From Stutzerimonas urumqiensis (lineage in GTDB: Bacteria > Pseudomonadota > Gammaproteobacteria > Pseudomonadales > Pseudomonadaceae): a DNA stretch of 64,000 nucleotides. Below are positions 28,632-36,717 of the stretch, piece after piece; positions within the stretch are counted from its first letter, which is position 1; each line of letters begins with the position of its first letter. Location of the stretch: assembly GCF_003640395.1 (NCBI RefSeq), contig NZ_RBZQ01000008.1, forward strand, positions 124,001 through 188,000, in the 5' to 3' direction. The notes beneath the pieces are model-generated. The model was not told the origin of the DNA. It did not search any database and saw only the letters and a program-made list of their open reading frames with translations. The position numbers were made by a program, and so were the translations under genes.

Positions 28632-30146
28632 TCAGCCGCGCGAGCGCGGGAGTGCCAGTTGCAGCAGGCGGGATTCCTCGGCCTGGTCGCGCGGGACTTC
28701 GCCTGTGACGGCGCCTTCGCTCATCACCAGGATGCGATCGGAGATGCCGATGACCTCCATCAGGTCGCTGGAGACGACGATCACCGCGATACCGCTTGCC
28801 GCCAGGTCATGGATGATCTGGTAGATCTCGGCCTTGGCGCCGATGTCGATACCGCGGGTGGGCTCGTCGAGCAGCAGCACCTTCATCGGCATCGACAGCC
28901 AGCGGCCGAAGATCACCTTCTGCTGGTTGCCGCCGGAGAGGTAGACGATCTGCTGGTCCGGCGAGGGCGTCTTGATGTTCAGCGCGCGGATCTGCCGCTC
29001 GGCGTTCTCGCGTTCCCAGCGGCCCTGCACCAGGCAGCCGAGGCGGGCGTTGCGACTGCGCGCGCCGATGTTGATGTTCTCCGCCACGCTGCCCAGCGGC
29101 ACGATGCCTTCCTTCTTGCGGTCCTCGGGGCAGAGCAGGATGCCCGCCGCAATGGCGTCGCGCGGCGATCGAAGCTTGAGCGCCTGACCCTCGAGCTGGA
29201 CCGTACCGGCCTTGTGCGGCGCCAGTCCGGCGAGCAGACGCAGCAGCTCGGTACGCCCGGCACCGACCAGACCGAAGAAGCCGAGCACCTCGCCACGGCT
29301 GACCGAGAAACTCACCGGCGCCTGCAGACCGTGACCAAGCAGCCCTTCAACGCGCAGGGCCTCGCCCTGGTGCTCGCGGGGCCGGTAGTTGTAGATATTC
29401 TCGATATCCCGGCCGACCATGCAGGTCACCAGCGCGTCATGGGTCAGGGTACTCATGTCGTCGAAGGTGCAGACGAAACGACCGTCCTTGAACACCGTCA
29501 CCGCGTCGCAGATGCGGAAGATTTCCTCCATCCGGTGCGACACGTAGAGCACCACCCGGCCCTCGTCGCGCAGCTTGGCGATGATTGTCATCAGCCGCTC
29601 GATCTCGCGCGCCGACAGGCTGCTGGTGGGCTCGTCGAAGGCGATCACATGGGCATTGCGCGACATCGCCTTGGCGATCTCGACCAACTGGCGCTGGCCC
29701 AGCGACAGGCTGCCCAGGCGCGCGGCCGGGTCGATCTCGTCGGCCAGACCCTTGAGCAGTTCGCGCGCCTGGCGATACATGGCGCGCCGATTGACCAGTC
29801 CGAAGCGCGACGGCATGTGCCCGAGCATCAGGTTCTCGGCCACGCTCATTTCCGGTACCAGGTGCAGCTCTTGGTGAATCACCGCAACGCCGTTGGCGAT
29901 GCTTTCGCCGGCAGACCGGAACGCCAGGGTGCGCTCGCCGATCTGCAGGTCGCCGCTGCTCGGCTGATAGGCCCCGCCAAGGATTTTCAGCAGCGTGGAC
30001 TTGCCGGCGCCGTTCTCGCCCATCAGCGCGTGCACCGTACCCGGACGGGCGATGAAGCTGATGTCCGACAGCGCACGCACGCCCGGAAAGTTCTTGCCGA
30101 TGGCATTGAAACGCAGGCTATCGCCCGACTCGACTCGTTGAAGCAT
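28632..30146 (-). CDS. araG: L-arabinose ABC transporter ATP-binding protein
   Basis: 504 aa with two ABC cassettes, as in AraG/RbsA/MglA. The first has Walker A GENGAGKST (~43-51), LSLGQRQLVEIAKAM and DEPTSSL. The second has the degenerate P-loop GLVGAGRTE, typical of this subfamily, followed by LSGGNQQKV and LLLDEPTRGID. GGAG lies 7 bases before the ATG. It energises sugar import through AraH. The gap to araH is 21 bp; the gap to araF is 84 bp and holds a perfect hairpin. Confidence 0.94.
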   Translation of the reverse strand: MLQRVESGDSLRFNAIGKNFPGVRALSDISFIARPGTVHALMGENGAGKSTLLKILGGAYQPSSGDLQIGERTLAFRSAGESIANGVAVIHQELHLVPEMSVAENLMLGHMPSRFGLVNRRAMYRQARELLKGLADEIDPAARLGSLSLGQRQLVEIAKAMSRNAHVIAFDEPTSSLSAREIERLMTIIAKLRDEGRVVLYVSHRMEEIFRICDAVTVFKDGRFVCTFDDMSTLTHDALVTCMVGRDIENIYNYRPREHQGEALRVEGLLGHGLQAPVSFSVSRGEVLGFFGLVGAGRTELLRLLAGLAPHKAGTVQLEGQALKLRSPRDAIAAGILLCPEDRKKEGIVPLGSVAENINIGARSRNARLGCLVQGRWERENAERQIRALNIKTPSPDQQIVYLSGGNQQKVIFGRWLSMPMKVLLLDEPTRGIDIGAKAEIYQIIHDLAASGIAVIVVSSDLMEVIGISDRILVMSEGAVTGEVPRDQAEESRLLQLALPRSRG

Positions 30147-30159
30147 GGAGCGTCTCCAC

Positions 30160-30179
30160 CTCGCCCGTGGCCGGGCGAG
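30160..30179 (-). other. Intercistronic hairpin between araF and araG
   Basis: CTCGCCCG (30160-30167) pairs perfectly with CGGGCGAG (30172-30179), tetraloop TGGC on the plus strand (GCCA in the transcript). There is no T-tract, so it is more likely an mRNA-stabilising or partly terminating structure that keeps araF mRNA above araGH mRNA. Confidence 0.55.
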
Positions 30180-30230
30180 TTCGATACCTGAAATCAGCCT
30201 GCAGGCAGGCGTGCGCGCAACGACCGGCCG

Positions 30231-31232
30231 TTACTTCCAGAGGCCGATCTTTTCCAGCTCCTGCTGGAAGTTGTCGCGGGTGATCAGGGTGACTTCATCC
30301 ATCGCCGTGTACTTGGGCGGCTCCTTCCCGGTGGTGACCCACTCGTACATCATCCGGGCGGTCTCGTAGCCTTCGATGTGCGGGCTGGGCAGCATCGAGC
30401 CGTAGAAACCGCTGTTGTCCTTCTTCAGCTCGCCAATCGCATCGGTGCCGTTGATGCCGATGCCGATCACGTTCTCGGCACTGAAGCCGGCGCTTTCGGT
30501 GGCTCGCACGCCGCCCAGCACGGTGTTGTCGTTCATGCCGCCGATGATGAGGTTCTTCGCGTTGCGCGGCAGCTTGACGAGCGCCGAGGTGGTGGCATTC
30601 ATGCTGCCCGGTACATCGAGCGTCTTCTGGGGGGTATAGAGGATGTGGTCTTCAGGGAAACCGGCCTTTATCAGTGCATCCACCGAGCCATCGGTGCGCT
30701 TCTTGCCGGTATCGAGCTCGTTGTAGGTGTTGATCACCGCGTAGGTCTCGTCCCAGTTCCAGCCCCGGCGCTTGGCCTCTTCGGCCATGGCGGCGCCCTG
30801 TTTCTGGCCGACTTCGAAGGCCGCCATGCCGAGGTAGGGCACCTCTTCCATGAACTCGCCGTTGGCATCGACGAAGCGATCATCGACGGCCATCACCTTG
30901 AGGTTGTTGAACCTGGACTTTGCGACGATGGCCGGCCCGAGCGCCACGTCCGGGGGGCAGATGACGAAGCCCTTGGCACCGTTGGCGGCGAGGCTGTCGA
31001 TGGCGGCGAGGGTCTTCTCGCCGTCGGGCACCGCGATCTTCAGCAGGGTGAAGCCATGCTCCTTGGCGGCCTTCTCGGCGAAGGCCCATTCGGTCTGGAA
31101 CCAGGGCTCCTCGGGTTGCTTGACCAGGAAACCGATCTTGACCTCTTCGGCCGAGACCAGCGCAGAGAAACCGACCGCAGCGGCGGTCAGTGCGGCACAG
31201 CACAGGGAGCGGATCCCTTGGCGACGAAACAT
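30231..31232 (-). CDS. araF: L-arabinose periplasmic binding protein
   Basis: 333 aa. The signal peptide spans ~1-28 (ends VSA). The mature protein begins EEVKIGFLVKQPEEPWFQTEW, nearly identical in pattern to E. coli AraF. It continues with the ligand-site blocks VPDGEKTLAAIDSLAANGAKG (in part), NELDTGKKRTDGSVDAL, GGMNDNTVLGGVRATE and LITRDNFQQELEKIGL. It binds L-arabinose (and in some homologues D-galactose) for AraGH. A near-perfect AAGGAGGT precedes the ATG, implying high translation. Confidence 0.94.
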   Translation of the reverse strand: MFRRQGIRSLCCAALTAAAVGFSALVSAEEVKIGFLVKQPEEPWFQTEWAFAEKAAKEHGFTLLKIAVPDGEKTLAAIDSLAANGAKGFVICPPDVALGPAIVAKSRFNNLKVMAVDDRFVDANGEFMEEVPYLGMAAFEVGQKQGAAMAEEAKRRGWNWDETYAVINTYNELDTGKKRTDGSVDALIKAGFPEDHILYTPQKTLDVPGSMNATTSALVKLPRNAKNLIIGGMNDNTVLGGVRATESAGFSAENVIGIGINGTDAIGELKKDNSGFYGSMLPSPHIEGYETARMMYEWVTTGKEPPKYTAMDEVTLITRDNFQQELEKIGLWK

Positions 31233-31330
31233 AGCTACCTCCTTATTTTTATTGACTAGCTAACGCGTCCAGCAGTGGTTGAAGCGCGCCCCTCTGGCGA
31301 GGGACGAATCCTATGAGTGCCACCTGCGCG

Positions 31331-31369
31331 CAATCATAGTATGAATAGACCAGTGAGCCGGCCTGTCAA
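31331..31369 (-). promoter_or_regulatory. araF promoter with GntR-type operator
   Basis: On the minus strand a consensus -35 TTGACA (31369-31364) overlaps the stop codon of the upstream SDR gene. Sixteen bases later comes the imperfect palindrome TATTCATACTATGATTG (31347-31331), which covers the expected -10 zone. It matches the gntR operator at 13 of 17 positions, with the TCAT and ATGATT arms conserved. It lies 98 bases or more before the araF ATG. Confidence 0.6.
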
Positions 31370-32184
31370 TCGTGGTACAGCACCGACCGTCCGCCATCGA
31401 TGGTGATGCAGGCGGCATTGATGAAGGGCGCCTCGTCGGTGGCGAGGAACAACGCCGTCATCGCCACCTCGATCGGCTGCCCGATGCGCCGCGGCGGATG
31501 CATGTCCAAGGCGCGCTGGCGCTCGGCATGCGGGTCGGGGAAGCCGTTCCAGTAGTCGACGTTGAGCTGCGTCTCGATGTAGCCAGGGGCGATGGCATTC
31601 ACGCGAATGCCCTTGGGCGCATATTCGATGCCCAGCGCGCGCGTCAGGCCGAGCAGCCCGTGTTTGGCGACCGGGTAGGGAAAGCAGCCGGGAATGATGT
31701 TGGTCGAATGCACCGAGGCGATGTTGATGATGTTGCCGACGCCGCGCTTGACCATGTGCGGCAGCGCGGCCTTGCAACCGAACCAGACACCGTCCAGGTC
31801 GATGGCGAAGCAGCGCCGCCAGTCTTCTTCGGTCATCTCCAGCGGGTCGCGGAAGACGTTGACGCCGGCGCAGTTGACCAGCACGTCGACCTGGCCGTAG
31901 TGCGCCAGTGCGAGGTCGACCAGCGCCTCCAGTTCGGCGGGCTGGGTGACGTCGGTTTTCAATGCGTGCACCTCACCGCCGCGCTCCCGCCAGCCGGCGG
32001 CGACCTGCTCGGCCTTCTCGCCCTGGATGTCGCCGATGACGACCTTGGCCTGCTGCGCCTGGAAGCAGGCGACGATGGCCTCGCCGATGCCTTGGGCGCC
32101 GCCGGTGACGACAACGACCTTGCCTTTCAGGCGTTCGCCGCGCTGGGGCTCGGGTGTTGGGGGTAGCGAAAGCGGTGAGACCAT
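31366..32184 (-). CDS. SDR-family sugar 1-dehydrogenase (probable L-arabinose/D-galactose dehydrogenase)
   Basis: 272 aa classical short-chain dehydrogenase. The Rossmann motif TGGAQGIG is at 27-34, with Asp52 after beta-2 favouring NAD+. It has VNCAGVN, Ser157, and catalytic Tyr170 and Lys174 in YPVAKHG. Context (araFGH, lactonase, dehydratases) supports oxidation of the sugar to its 1,4- or 1,5-lactone, the first Weimberg step. ATG 32184 has AGGAG 8 bases upstream, so the ATG at 32220 is rejected. Substrate preference between arabinose and galactose cannot be read from sequence. Confidence 0.82.
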   Translation of the reverse strand: MVSPLSLPPTPEPQRGERLKGKVVVVTGGAQGIGEAIVACFQAQQAKVVIGDIQGEKAEQVAAGWRERGGEVHALKTDVTQPAELEALVDLALAHYGQVDVLVNCAGVNVFRDPLEMTEEDWRRCFAIDLDGVWFGCKAALPHMVKRGVGNIINIASVHSTNIIPGCFPYPVAKHGLLGLTRALGIEYAPKGIRVNAIAPGYIETQLNVDYWNGFPDPHAERQRALDMHPPRRIGQPIEVAMTALFLATDEAPFINAACITIDGGRSVLYHD

Positions 32185-32233
32185 GTGAACGACTCCTGAG
32201 CAGGTGATCGGCCGCTCCACGGCCGGAAAGTGG

Positions 32234-33112
32234 TCAGCCGGCGAAGCGCGTACAGGGAAGCCCGACGACGCCGACGTCAGCCATCAGCACGGCGCCGTCG
32301 AGGTCGTTCGCCGCCTCGCCCGGCGTCGCCGAGGTCACGTACAGGTGGGTCAGACTGGGTCCGCCGAACACGCAGCTGGTCGGATGGCTGACGGGCAGTT
32401 CGATGAGGCGATCCAGGCAGCCGTCGGGCGCGAAACGCAGCAGGCAATGCCCGCCCCAGCGCGCGTTCCAGACGTAGCCGTCGGCATCCATCGCCGAGCC
32501 GTCGGGCACGCCGCGCGGATGTGGGCCGGCGAAGAGTTCGCGGTCGACCAGGCGTCCGTCCTCGGCGACACGGTGCACGTACAGCGATTCATCGAGCGTG
32601 TCGCCGCAGATCACGCGATCGCCCGTCTCGCTCCATACCAGCGTGTTGACGATACCCAGATCGCTGAGCAGCTGCGTGACCGAGCCGTCCGGGTCGACGC
32701 GGAACAGCCCGCCGGAGCGCCGTGTGATCGGCAGATCGCTGCCATCGTCGGCGATGTTGTTCTGCATGCTGCCGAGCCAGAGCCGCCCCTGGGCATCGCA
32801 GCGGGCCTCGTTGGCGCGGTTGCCGGGCGTGGCATCGGCCACGCAGAGCCGTTCGAGCGTGGGCGCGGCCTCAGTGGCGTCGCGATCGAGGCGGTACACG
32901 CCGCTGGCCAGGGTCACCAGCGCATCGCCGCGTGCGCACGGAATGAAGGCCGAGACCGGCTCGGCCAGTTGCCACTGCCGGTAGCCGTTCGGGCCGAGCC
33001 GGCAGGCCAGCCGCCCGACGATGTCGGCCCAGTAGAGCGTCTGGTCCCGGGCATCCCAGAAGGGGCCCTCGGCCAGCGTGTAGCGTCGTTGCGAGATGGG
33101 CAGCCATTGCAT
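32234..33112 (-). CDS. SMP-30/gluconolactonase-family sugar lactonase (probable arabinolactonase)
   Basis: 292 aa. Six-bladed propeller family motifs: LAEGPFWDARDQTLYWADI (metal-ligand Glu in AEGP), NRANEARCDAQGRLWLGSM (Asn and metal site), GPHPRGVPDGSAMDADGYVWNARWGG (in part) with the catalytic Asp in PDGSAMD, and HPTSCVFGG. It hydrolyses the lactone made by the SDR enzyme to the aldonate. The frame stays open far upstream into the gntR region, but ATG 33112 with GGAG seven bases before it gives the family-standard start. It is 23 bp after gntR. Confidence 0.9.
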   Translation of the reverse strand: MQWLPISQRRYTLAEGPFWDARDQTLYWADIVGRLACRLGPNGYRQWQLAEPVSAFIPCARGDALVTLASGVYRLDRDATEAAPTLERLCVADATPGNRANEARCDAQGRLWLGSMQNNIADDGSDLPITRRSGGLFRVDPDGSVTQLLSDLGIVNTLVWSETGDRVICGDTLDESLYVHRVAEDGRLVDRELFAGPHPRGVPDGSAMDADGYVWNARWGGHCLLRFAPDGCLDRLIELPVSHPTSCVFGGPSLTHLYVTSATPGEAANDLDGAVLMADVGVVGLPCTRFAG

Positions 33113-33135
33113 GGGCGCACTCCGCGGTCTTGTTG

Positions 33136-33861
33136 TTATGGCGCAGTCTGCTCGCCGCGTAATACGACCAGCTCGGGATAATGACGGGAAATGGTCAGGG
33201 CGGCCCGCTCGATCAACGTCATGCAGGCCCAGACGCCGCGAGCGGCATCGCGGGTGGCGATCGCATCGGCAATTTCCTTGTGCAGCGGCAGGGTCAGCCC
33301 GAGCTCGTCCGGCACCGTCGACGAGACCTCGAACGACACCGCCAGCAACGCGCCCAGCGCCGGCACCATGCGCTCGATGAACTGGTTGTGGCTGGCCGCG
33401 AGTACCGCCTCGTGGAAGAGCTTGTCGGCATGGTTGTAGGCGTCCTTGTCCGCCAGCGAGGCGGCCAGCATCTGGTAAGCCGCCTGGATCTGCGCGATCT
33501 GCACGGGCGTGGCGCGCTCGCAGGCCCAGCGCACGGCGGTCGGTTCGATGGTCCGGCGCAGGTCGAGCAGGTCGATCACGAAACTTTCCGGCAGCCCATG
33601 CTCGGCCAGCCAGCCCACGACCTGTACGTCGAAGAGGTTCCAGGAGCGCACCGGGGTGACGCGCGTGCCGACCTTCGGGCCGACGTCTAGCATGCCCTTG
33701 GCCACCAGCGTCTTGATCGCCTCGCGGATCACCGTGCGACTGACGCCCAGCTCGTCGCACAGCTGCGCTTCGACCTTCAGCGTCTGCCCGGGCAGCACCT
33801 TGCCGGACGCGATCCAGGAACCCAGCCAGTCGACCGTGGACGCATGAAACTTGCTGGACAT
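33136..33861 (-). CDS. FadR-subfamily GntR regulator of sugar catabolism
   Basis: 241 aa. The N-terminal winged helix spans about residues 8-75 (LGSWIASGKVLPGQTL, ELGVSRTVIREAIKTLVAKGML). The C-terminal FCD domain carries metal-ligand type residues in DLRRTIEPTAVRWA, HADKLFHEAVLAASHN and LHKEIADAIATRDA. Members sense aldonates or keto-deoxy acids (DgoR, for example, senses galactonate). ATG 33861 with GAGG five bases upstream is chosen over ATG 33900, which lacks a ribosome binding site. It heads a unit with the lactonase and SDR genes. Confidence 0.9.
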   Translation of the reverse strand: MSSKFHASTVDWLGSWIASGKVLPGQTLKVEAQLCDELGVSRTVIREAIKTLVAKGMLDVGPKVGTRVTPVRSWNLFDVQVVGWLAEHGLPESFVIDLLDLRRTIEPTAVRWACERATPVQIAQIQAAYQMLAASLADKDAYNHADKLFHEAVLAASHNQFIERMVPALGALLAVSFEVSSTVPDELGLTLPLHKEIADAIATRDAARGVWACMTLIERAALTISRHYPELVVLRGEQTAP

Positions 33862-33901
33862 CGGCACCTCACTCGCGACGGCCGGAGCGGCAGTACTCAT
33901 G

Positions 33902-33930
33902 AGGCTAATCATCATATGATTACCTGTCAA
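33902..33930 (-). promoter_or_regulatory. gntR promoter with operator in the -35/-10 spacer
   Basis: Minus strand: TTGACA (33930-33925), a 17-base spacer, then TAGCCT (33907-33902). The spacer region holds a perfect palindrome TAATCAT-ATG-ATGATTA (33922-33906; on the plus strand TAATCAT-CAT-ATGATTA). A regulator bound there would block RNA polymerase, the classical layout for GntR autorepression. Confidence 0.65.
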
Positions 33931-33968
33931 ACGAGCGGGCTGATTCACGGCCAGGCGGGCAGGGACGT

Positions 33969-35561
33969 TCATGCTTGGGTCACCGCGGCGCGGCTGACGA
34001 CGCCGTCGAGCAGGCGGTTGATGCCCAGTGGATTGGCGTTCTGCAGCGGTGCGGGCAACAGGGCGTCCGGGCAGTTCTGGTAGCACAGCGGGCGCAGGAA
34101 ACGCTCGATGGCCAGGCTGCCGACCGAGGTGCCGCGCGCATCGGAGGTCGCGGGGTAGGGGCCGCCATGAACCATCGCGTCGCAAACGTCCACACCGGTC
34201 GGGTAGCCATTGAGCAGCAGGCGTCCGGCCTTCTGTTCGAGCAGCGCCAGCAGATCGGCGCAGGCCGGCAGGTCGTCCGGTTCGGCGATCAGCGTCGCGG
34301 TGAGCTGACCCTGCAAGCTGCGCAACGCGCGCTTCAGCTCGGCGCCGTCGGCGACTTCGACCACGACCGTCGCCGGGCCGAACACCTCCTCCTGCAACAG
34401 CGGATCGCCGGACAGGAGCAGGTCGGCATCGGCCTGGAACAGCTTGGCACGGGCCTGGTTGCCCGCGTCCTCCGGTGGGCCGGCGAGCTGGCGGATGCCC
34501 GGGTGCGCCTGCATGCGCGCCACGCCGGCACGGTAACTTTCCAGCGTGCCGCGGTTGAGCAGGCTCTGCGCCGGCGCGGCGGCGATCTGCCCCGCCAGTG
34601 CCTCGACGAAGGCGCTGAAGGCGGGAGCGCGCTGCCCGATGATCACGCCGGGGCTGGTGCAGAACTGTCCGCAGCCGAGCAGAGCGGACGCAGCCAGCTC
34701 CGTGGCGATCTGCTCGCCTCTCAGCTTCAGCGCCTCGGGCAACAGCAGCACCGGGTTGATGCTCGACATCTCGGCGAACACCGGAATCGGTTGCGGTCGC
34801 GCCGCGGCCAGGTCGCAGAGCGCACGCCCGCCGCGCAGCGACCCGGTGAAGCCCACCGCCTGGATCGCCGGATGCTTGACCAGCCAGGCGCCGACGCCAC
34901 CGCCGTAGATCATGTTGAACACGCCGGCGGGCATTTCGCAGCGCCGTGCCGCGCGCAGAATGGCGTCGGCGACGCACGCGGCGGACGCCATGTGCCCGCT
35001 GTGCGCCTTGAACACCACCGGGCAACCGGCCGCCAGGGCCGCTGCCGTATCGCCGCCGCCCGTGGAAAAGGCCAGCGGAAAGTTGCTTGCGCCGAACACC
35101 GCGACCGGGCCGACGCCGATCCGGTACTGGCGGATATCGGGGCGGGGCAGGGGCTTGCGTTCGGGTAGCGCCGGGTCGATGCGCGCACCGTAGAAATCGC
35201 CTCGCCGCAGCACGTCGGCGAACAGCCGCATCTGGTGGCTGGTGCGGCTGCGCTCGCCCTGAATGCGTCCGGCGGGCAGCGCCGTTTCGCGTCCGACCAG
35301 GGCGACGAAGGCGTCGTCGAGTGCATCGATTTCATCGGAGATCGCTTCGAGAAAGACGGCGCGCCGGCTGGCCGGCAGGCTGCGAAAGACCGGGTACGCC
35401 GCGGCGGCGGCTTCGGCGGCAGCATCGACTTCCGCTTCGGTGGCCTGATGAAAACGGTAAGGCAGCGTCTCTCCGGTGACGGCATCGAGGCTGTACAGGA
35501 TGTCGTTGCCGGCCGCGCTGTGCGCACCACCGATACGGTTGTGGCCGAGGATCTCAAGCAT
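33969..35561 (-). CDS. 2,5-dioxovalerate (2-oxoglutarate semialdehyde) dehydrogenase
   Basis: 530 aa aldehyde dehydrogenase, the length of type II/III KGSADHs. Catalytic Cys301 is in GCGQFCTSPG, general-base Glu264 in VFAEMSSINP, and the cofactor-binding Lys185 in VFKAHSGH. GVGPVAVFGASNFPLAFSTGGGD (in part) matches the family. It oxidises 2-oxoglutarate semialdehyde to 2-oxoglutarate, the last step of the Weimberg-type route, delivering carbon to the TCA cycle. GGAG lies 6 bases before the ATG. It is 45 bp after the FAH-family gene, probably in the same transcript. Confidence 0.92.
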   Translation of the reverse strand: MLEILGHNRIGGAHSAAGNDILYSLDAVTGETLPYRFHQATEAEVDAAAEAAAAAYPVFRSLPASRRAVFLEAISDEIDALDDAFVALVGRETALPAGRIQGERSRTSHQMRLFADVLRRGDFYGARIDPALPERKPLPRPDIRQYRIGVGPVAVFGASNFPLAFSTGGGDTAAALAAGCPVVFKAHSGHMASAACVADAILRAARRCEMPAGVFNMIYGGGVGAWLVKHPAIQAVGFTGSLRGGRALCDLAAARPQPIPVFAEMSSINPVLLLPEALKLRGEQIATELAASALLGCGQFCTSPGVIIGQRAPAFSAFVEALAGQIAAAPAQSLLNRGTLESYRAGVARMQAHPGIRQLAGPPEDAGNQARAKLFQADADLLLSGDPLLQEEVFGPATVVVEVADGAELKRALRSLQGQLTATLIAEPDDLPACADLLALLEQKAGRLLLNGYPTGVDVCDAMVHGGPYPATSDARGTSVGSLAIERFLRPLCYQNCPDALLPAPLQNANPLGINRLLDGVVSRAAVTQA

Positions 35562-35606
35562 GGGCGACTCCGGTTCGCGGGACGGACATGACGATGGCGA
35601 CGTGCT

Positions 35607-36602
35607 TCACAGCGCCTTCACGCCGCCGGCGGGAAACACCCTGCGCTCCACGCGGATACCGTTACGCAACGGCTCACCGAACGCGTCCAGCGCAATCTCG
35701 AAGGTGTCACCCGGCTGCGCCTTGATCCCGTCCGCGAACGACAGCGTGCCGGTGCCGAAGAAATGCACGTGCACGTCGCCCGGCCGGAGGAACTGGCGGT
35801 ATTTGAAGTGGTGGTATTCGAGGTTCTCCAGGCTGTGGCACATGTTGGCCTCGCCCGAGAGGAATTCCTTTTCCCAGAGCACTTCGGCGCCCCGGCGGAT
35901 GCGGCTCGTGCCGGCCAGATGGGGCGGCAGCTCGCCTACGCGCAGCTCGGGGCCGAAGGCGCAACAGCGCAGCTTGGAGTGCGCCAGGTAGAGGTAATTC
36001 TTGCGCTCGGTGACGTGATCGGAGAACTCGTTGCCCAGCGCGTAGCCCAGGCGATGGGGCGTGCCGTCATCGGCGATGACGTAGAGGCCGGTCAGCTCGG
36101 GCTCCTCGCCGAAGTCTTCGGCGAACGGCGGCACGGGGAAATCCTCGCCGGGCCGCACCAGGATGCCGCCGTCGCCCTTGTAGAACCATTCCGGCTGGGC
36201 GCCGACCTGCCCGGCCGGCGGGCGGCCGCCGTCCAGCCCCCAGCGGAACATCTGCATCGAATCGGTCAGCTCGCCGTCGGGCTGTTGCGCCTGCTGGTGC
36301 ATCTTGTCGCGCGCCGCGGCGCTGCCCAGGTGCGTGAGCCCGGTGCCGCTGACCAGGCAATGCGCGGGGTCTTCGTGGTCCAGCGGCGGCAACACGCGGC
36401 GATCGCCGAGCAGGTCGCGGTAATGCGGGCCGGGCTCGTATCCCTGCGACGTCACCTGCGCCTCGAGGGTGCGCCCGGCACGTATCGCCATCAAGGCCAG
36501 CGCCCGCGTGCTCGTAACCCCGGCGACGACGCCGACACGCTCGCCGATGACGACGCCGACGTGCCGCCGGCCCTGCTCGTTTTCGAATTGGATCAACCGC
36601 AT
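35607..36602 (-). CDS. FAH-family 2-keto-3-deoxy-sugar-acid dehydratase (GguC/AraD1-like)
   Basis: 331 aa fumarylacetoacetate-hydrolase fold. Features: LVSGTGLTHLGSAAARDKMHQ, EWFYKGDGGILVRPGEDFPVP (in part), EEPELTGLYVIADDGTPHRLGYALGNEFSDH (in part, metal-ligand acids), and HVHFFGTGTLSFADG near the C-terminus. Relatives are encoded beside arabinose genes in many proteobacteria and are assigned to dehydration of 2-keto-3-deoxy-L-arabinonate to 2-oxoglutarate semialdehyde. ATG 36602 with GGAG seven bases upstream gives MRLIQFE. It is divergent from a LysR gene. Confidence 0.85.
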   Translation of the reverse strand: MRLIQFENEQGRRHVGVVIGERVGVVAGVTSTRALALMAIRAGRTLEAQVTSQGYEPGPHYRDLLGDRRVLPPLDHEDPAHCLVSGTGLTHLGSAAARDKMHQQAQQPDGELTDSMQMFRWGLDGGRPPAGQVGAQPEWFYKGDGGILVRPGEDFPVPPFAEDFGEEPELTGLYVIADDGTPHRLGYALGNEFSDHVTERKNYLYLAHSKLRCCAFGPELRVGELPPHLAGTSRIRRGAEVLWEKEFLSGEANMCHSLENLEYHHFKYRQFLRPGDVHVHFFGTGTLSFADGIKAQPGDTFEIALDAFGEPLRNGIRVERRVFPAGGVKAL

Positions 36603-36717
36603 GCACAGTCTCCGTCGCACCGAGGTGTTGGTCTTGTTGTGGCGCAGACTTTAAAAAGACCAGGCGATGCTGCCTAATGACGGCTGCTGATCGAGCGATA
36701 ACTTTTAGTCATCCCTA

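Noticed and set aside
31334..31339. TATGAT as a -10 hexamer for araF (minus strand)
   Set aside because: A good hexamer, but it is 24 bases from the TTGACA -35, too far for a sigma-70 promoter. It is better read as part of the operator palindrome.
32234..33760. Apparent fusion of the lactonase with ~216 upstream codons
   Set aside because: The upstream codons are an out-of-frame reading of the gntR gene. A good ATG with GGAG at 33112 starts the lactonase.
33136..35025. Apparent long N-terminal extension of the GntR regulator
   Set aside because: The extra codons read through the semialdehyde dehydrogenase gene in another frame. The HTH begins just after ATG 33861, which has its own ribosome binding site.
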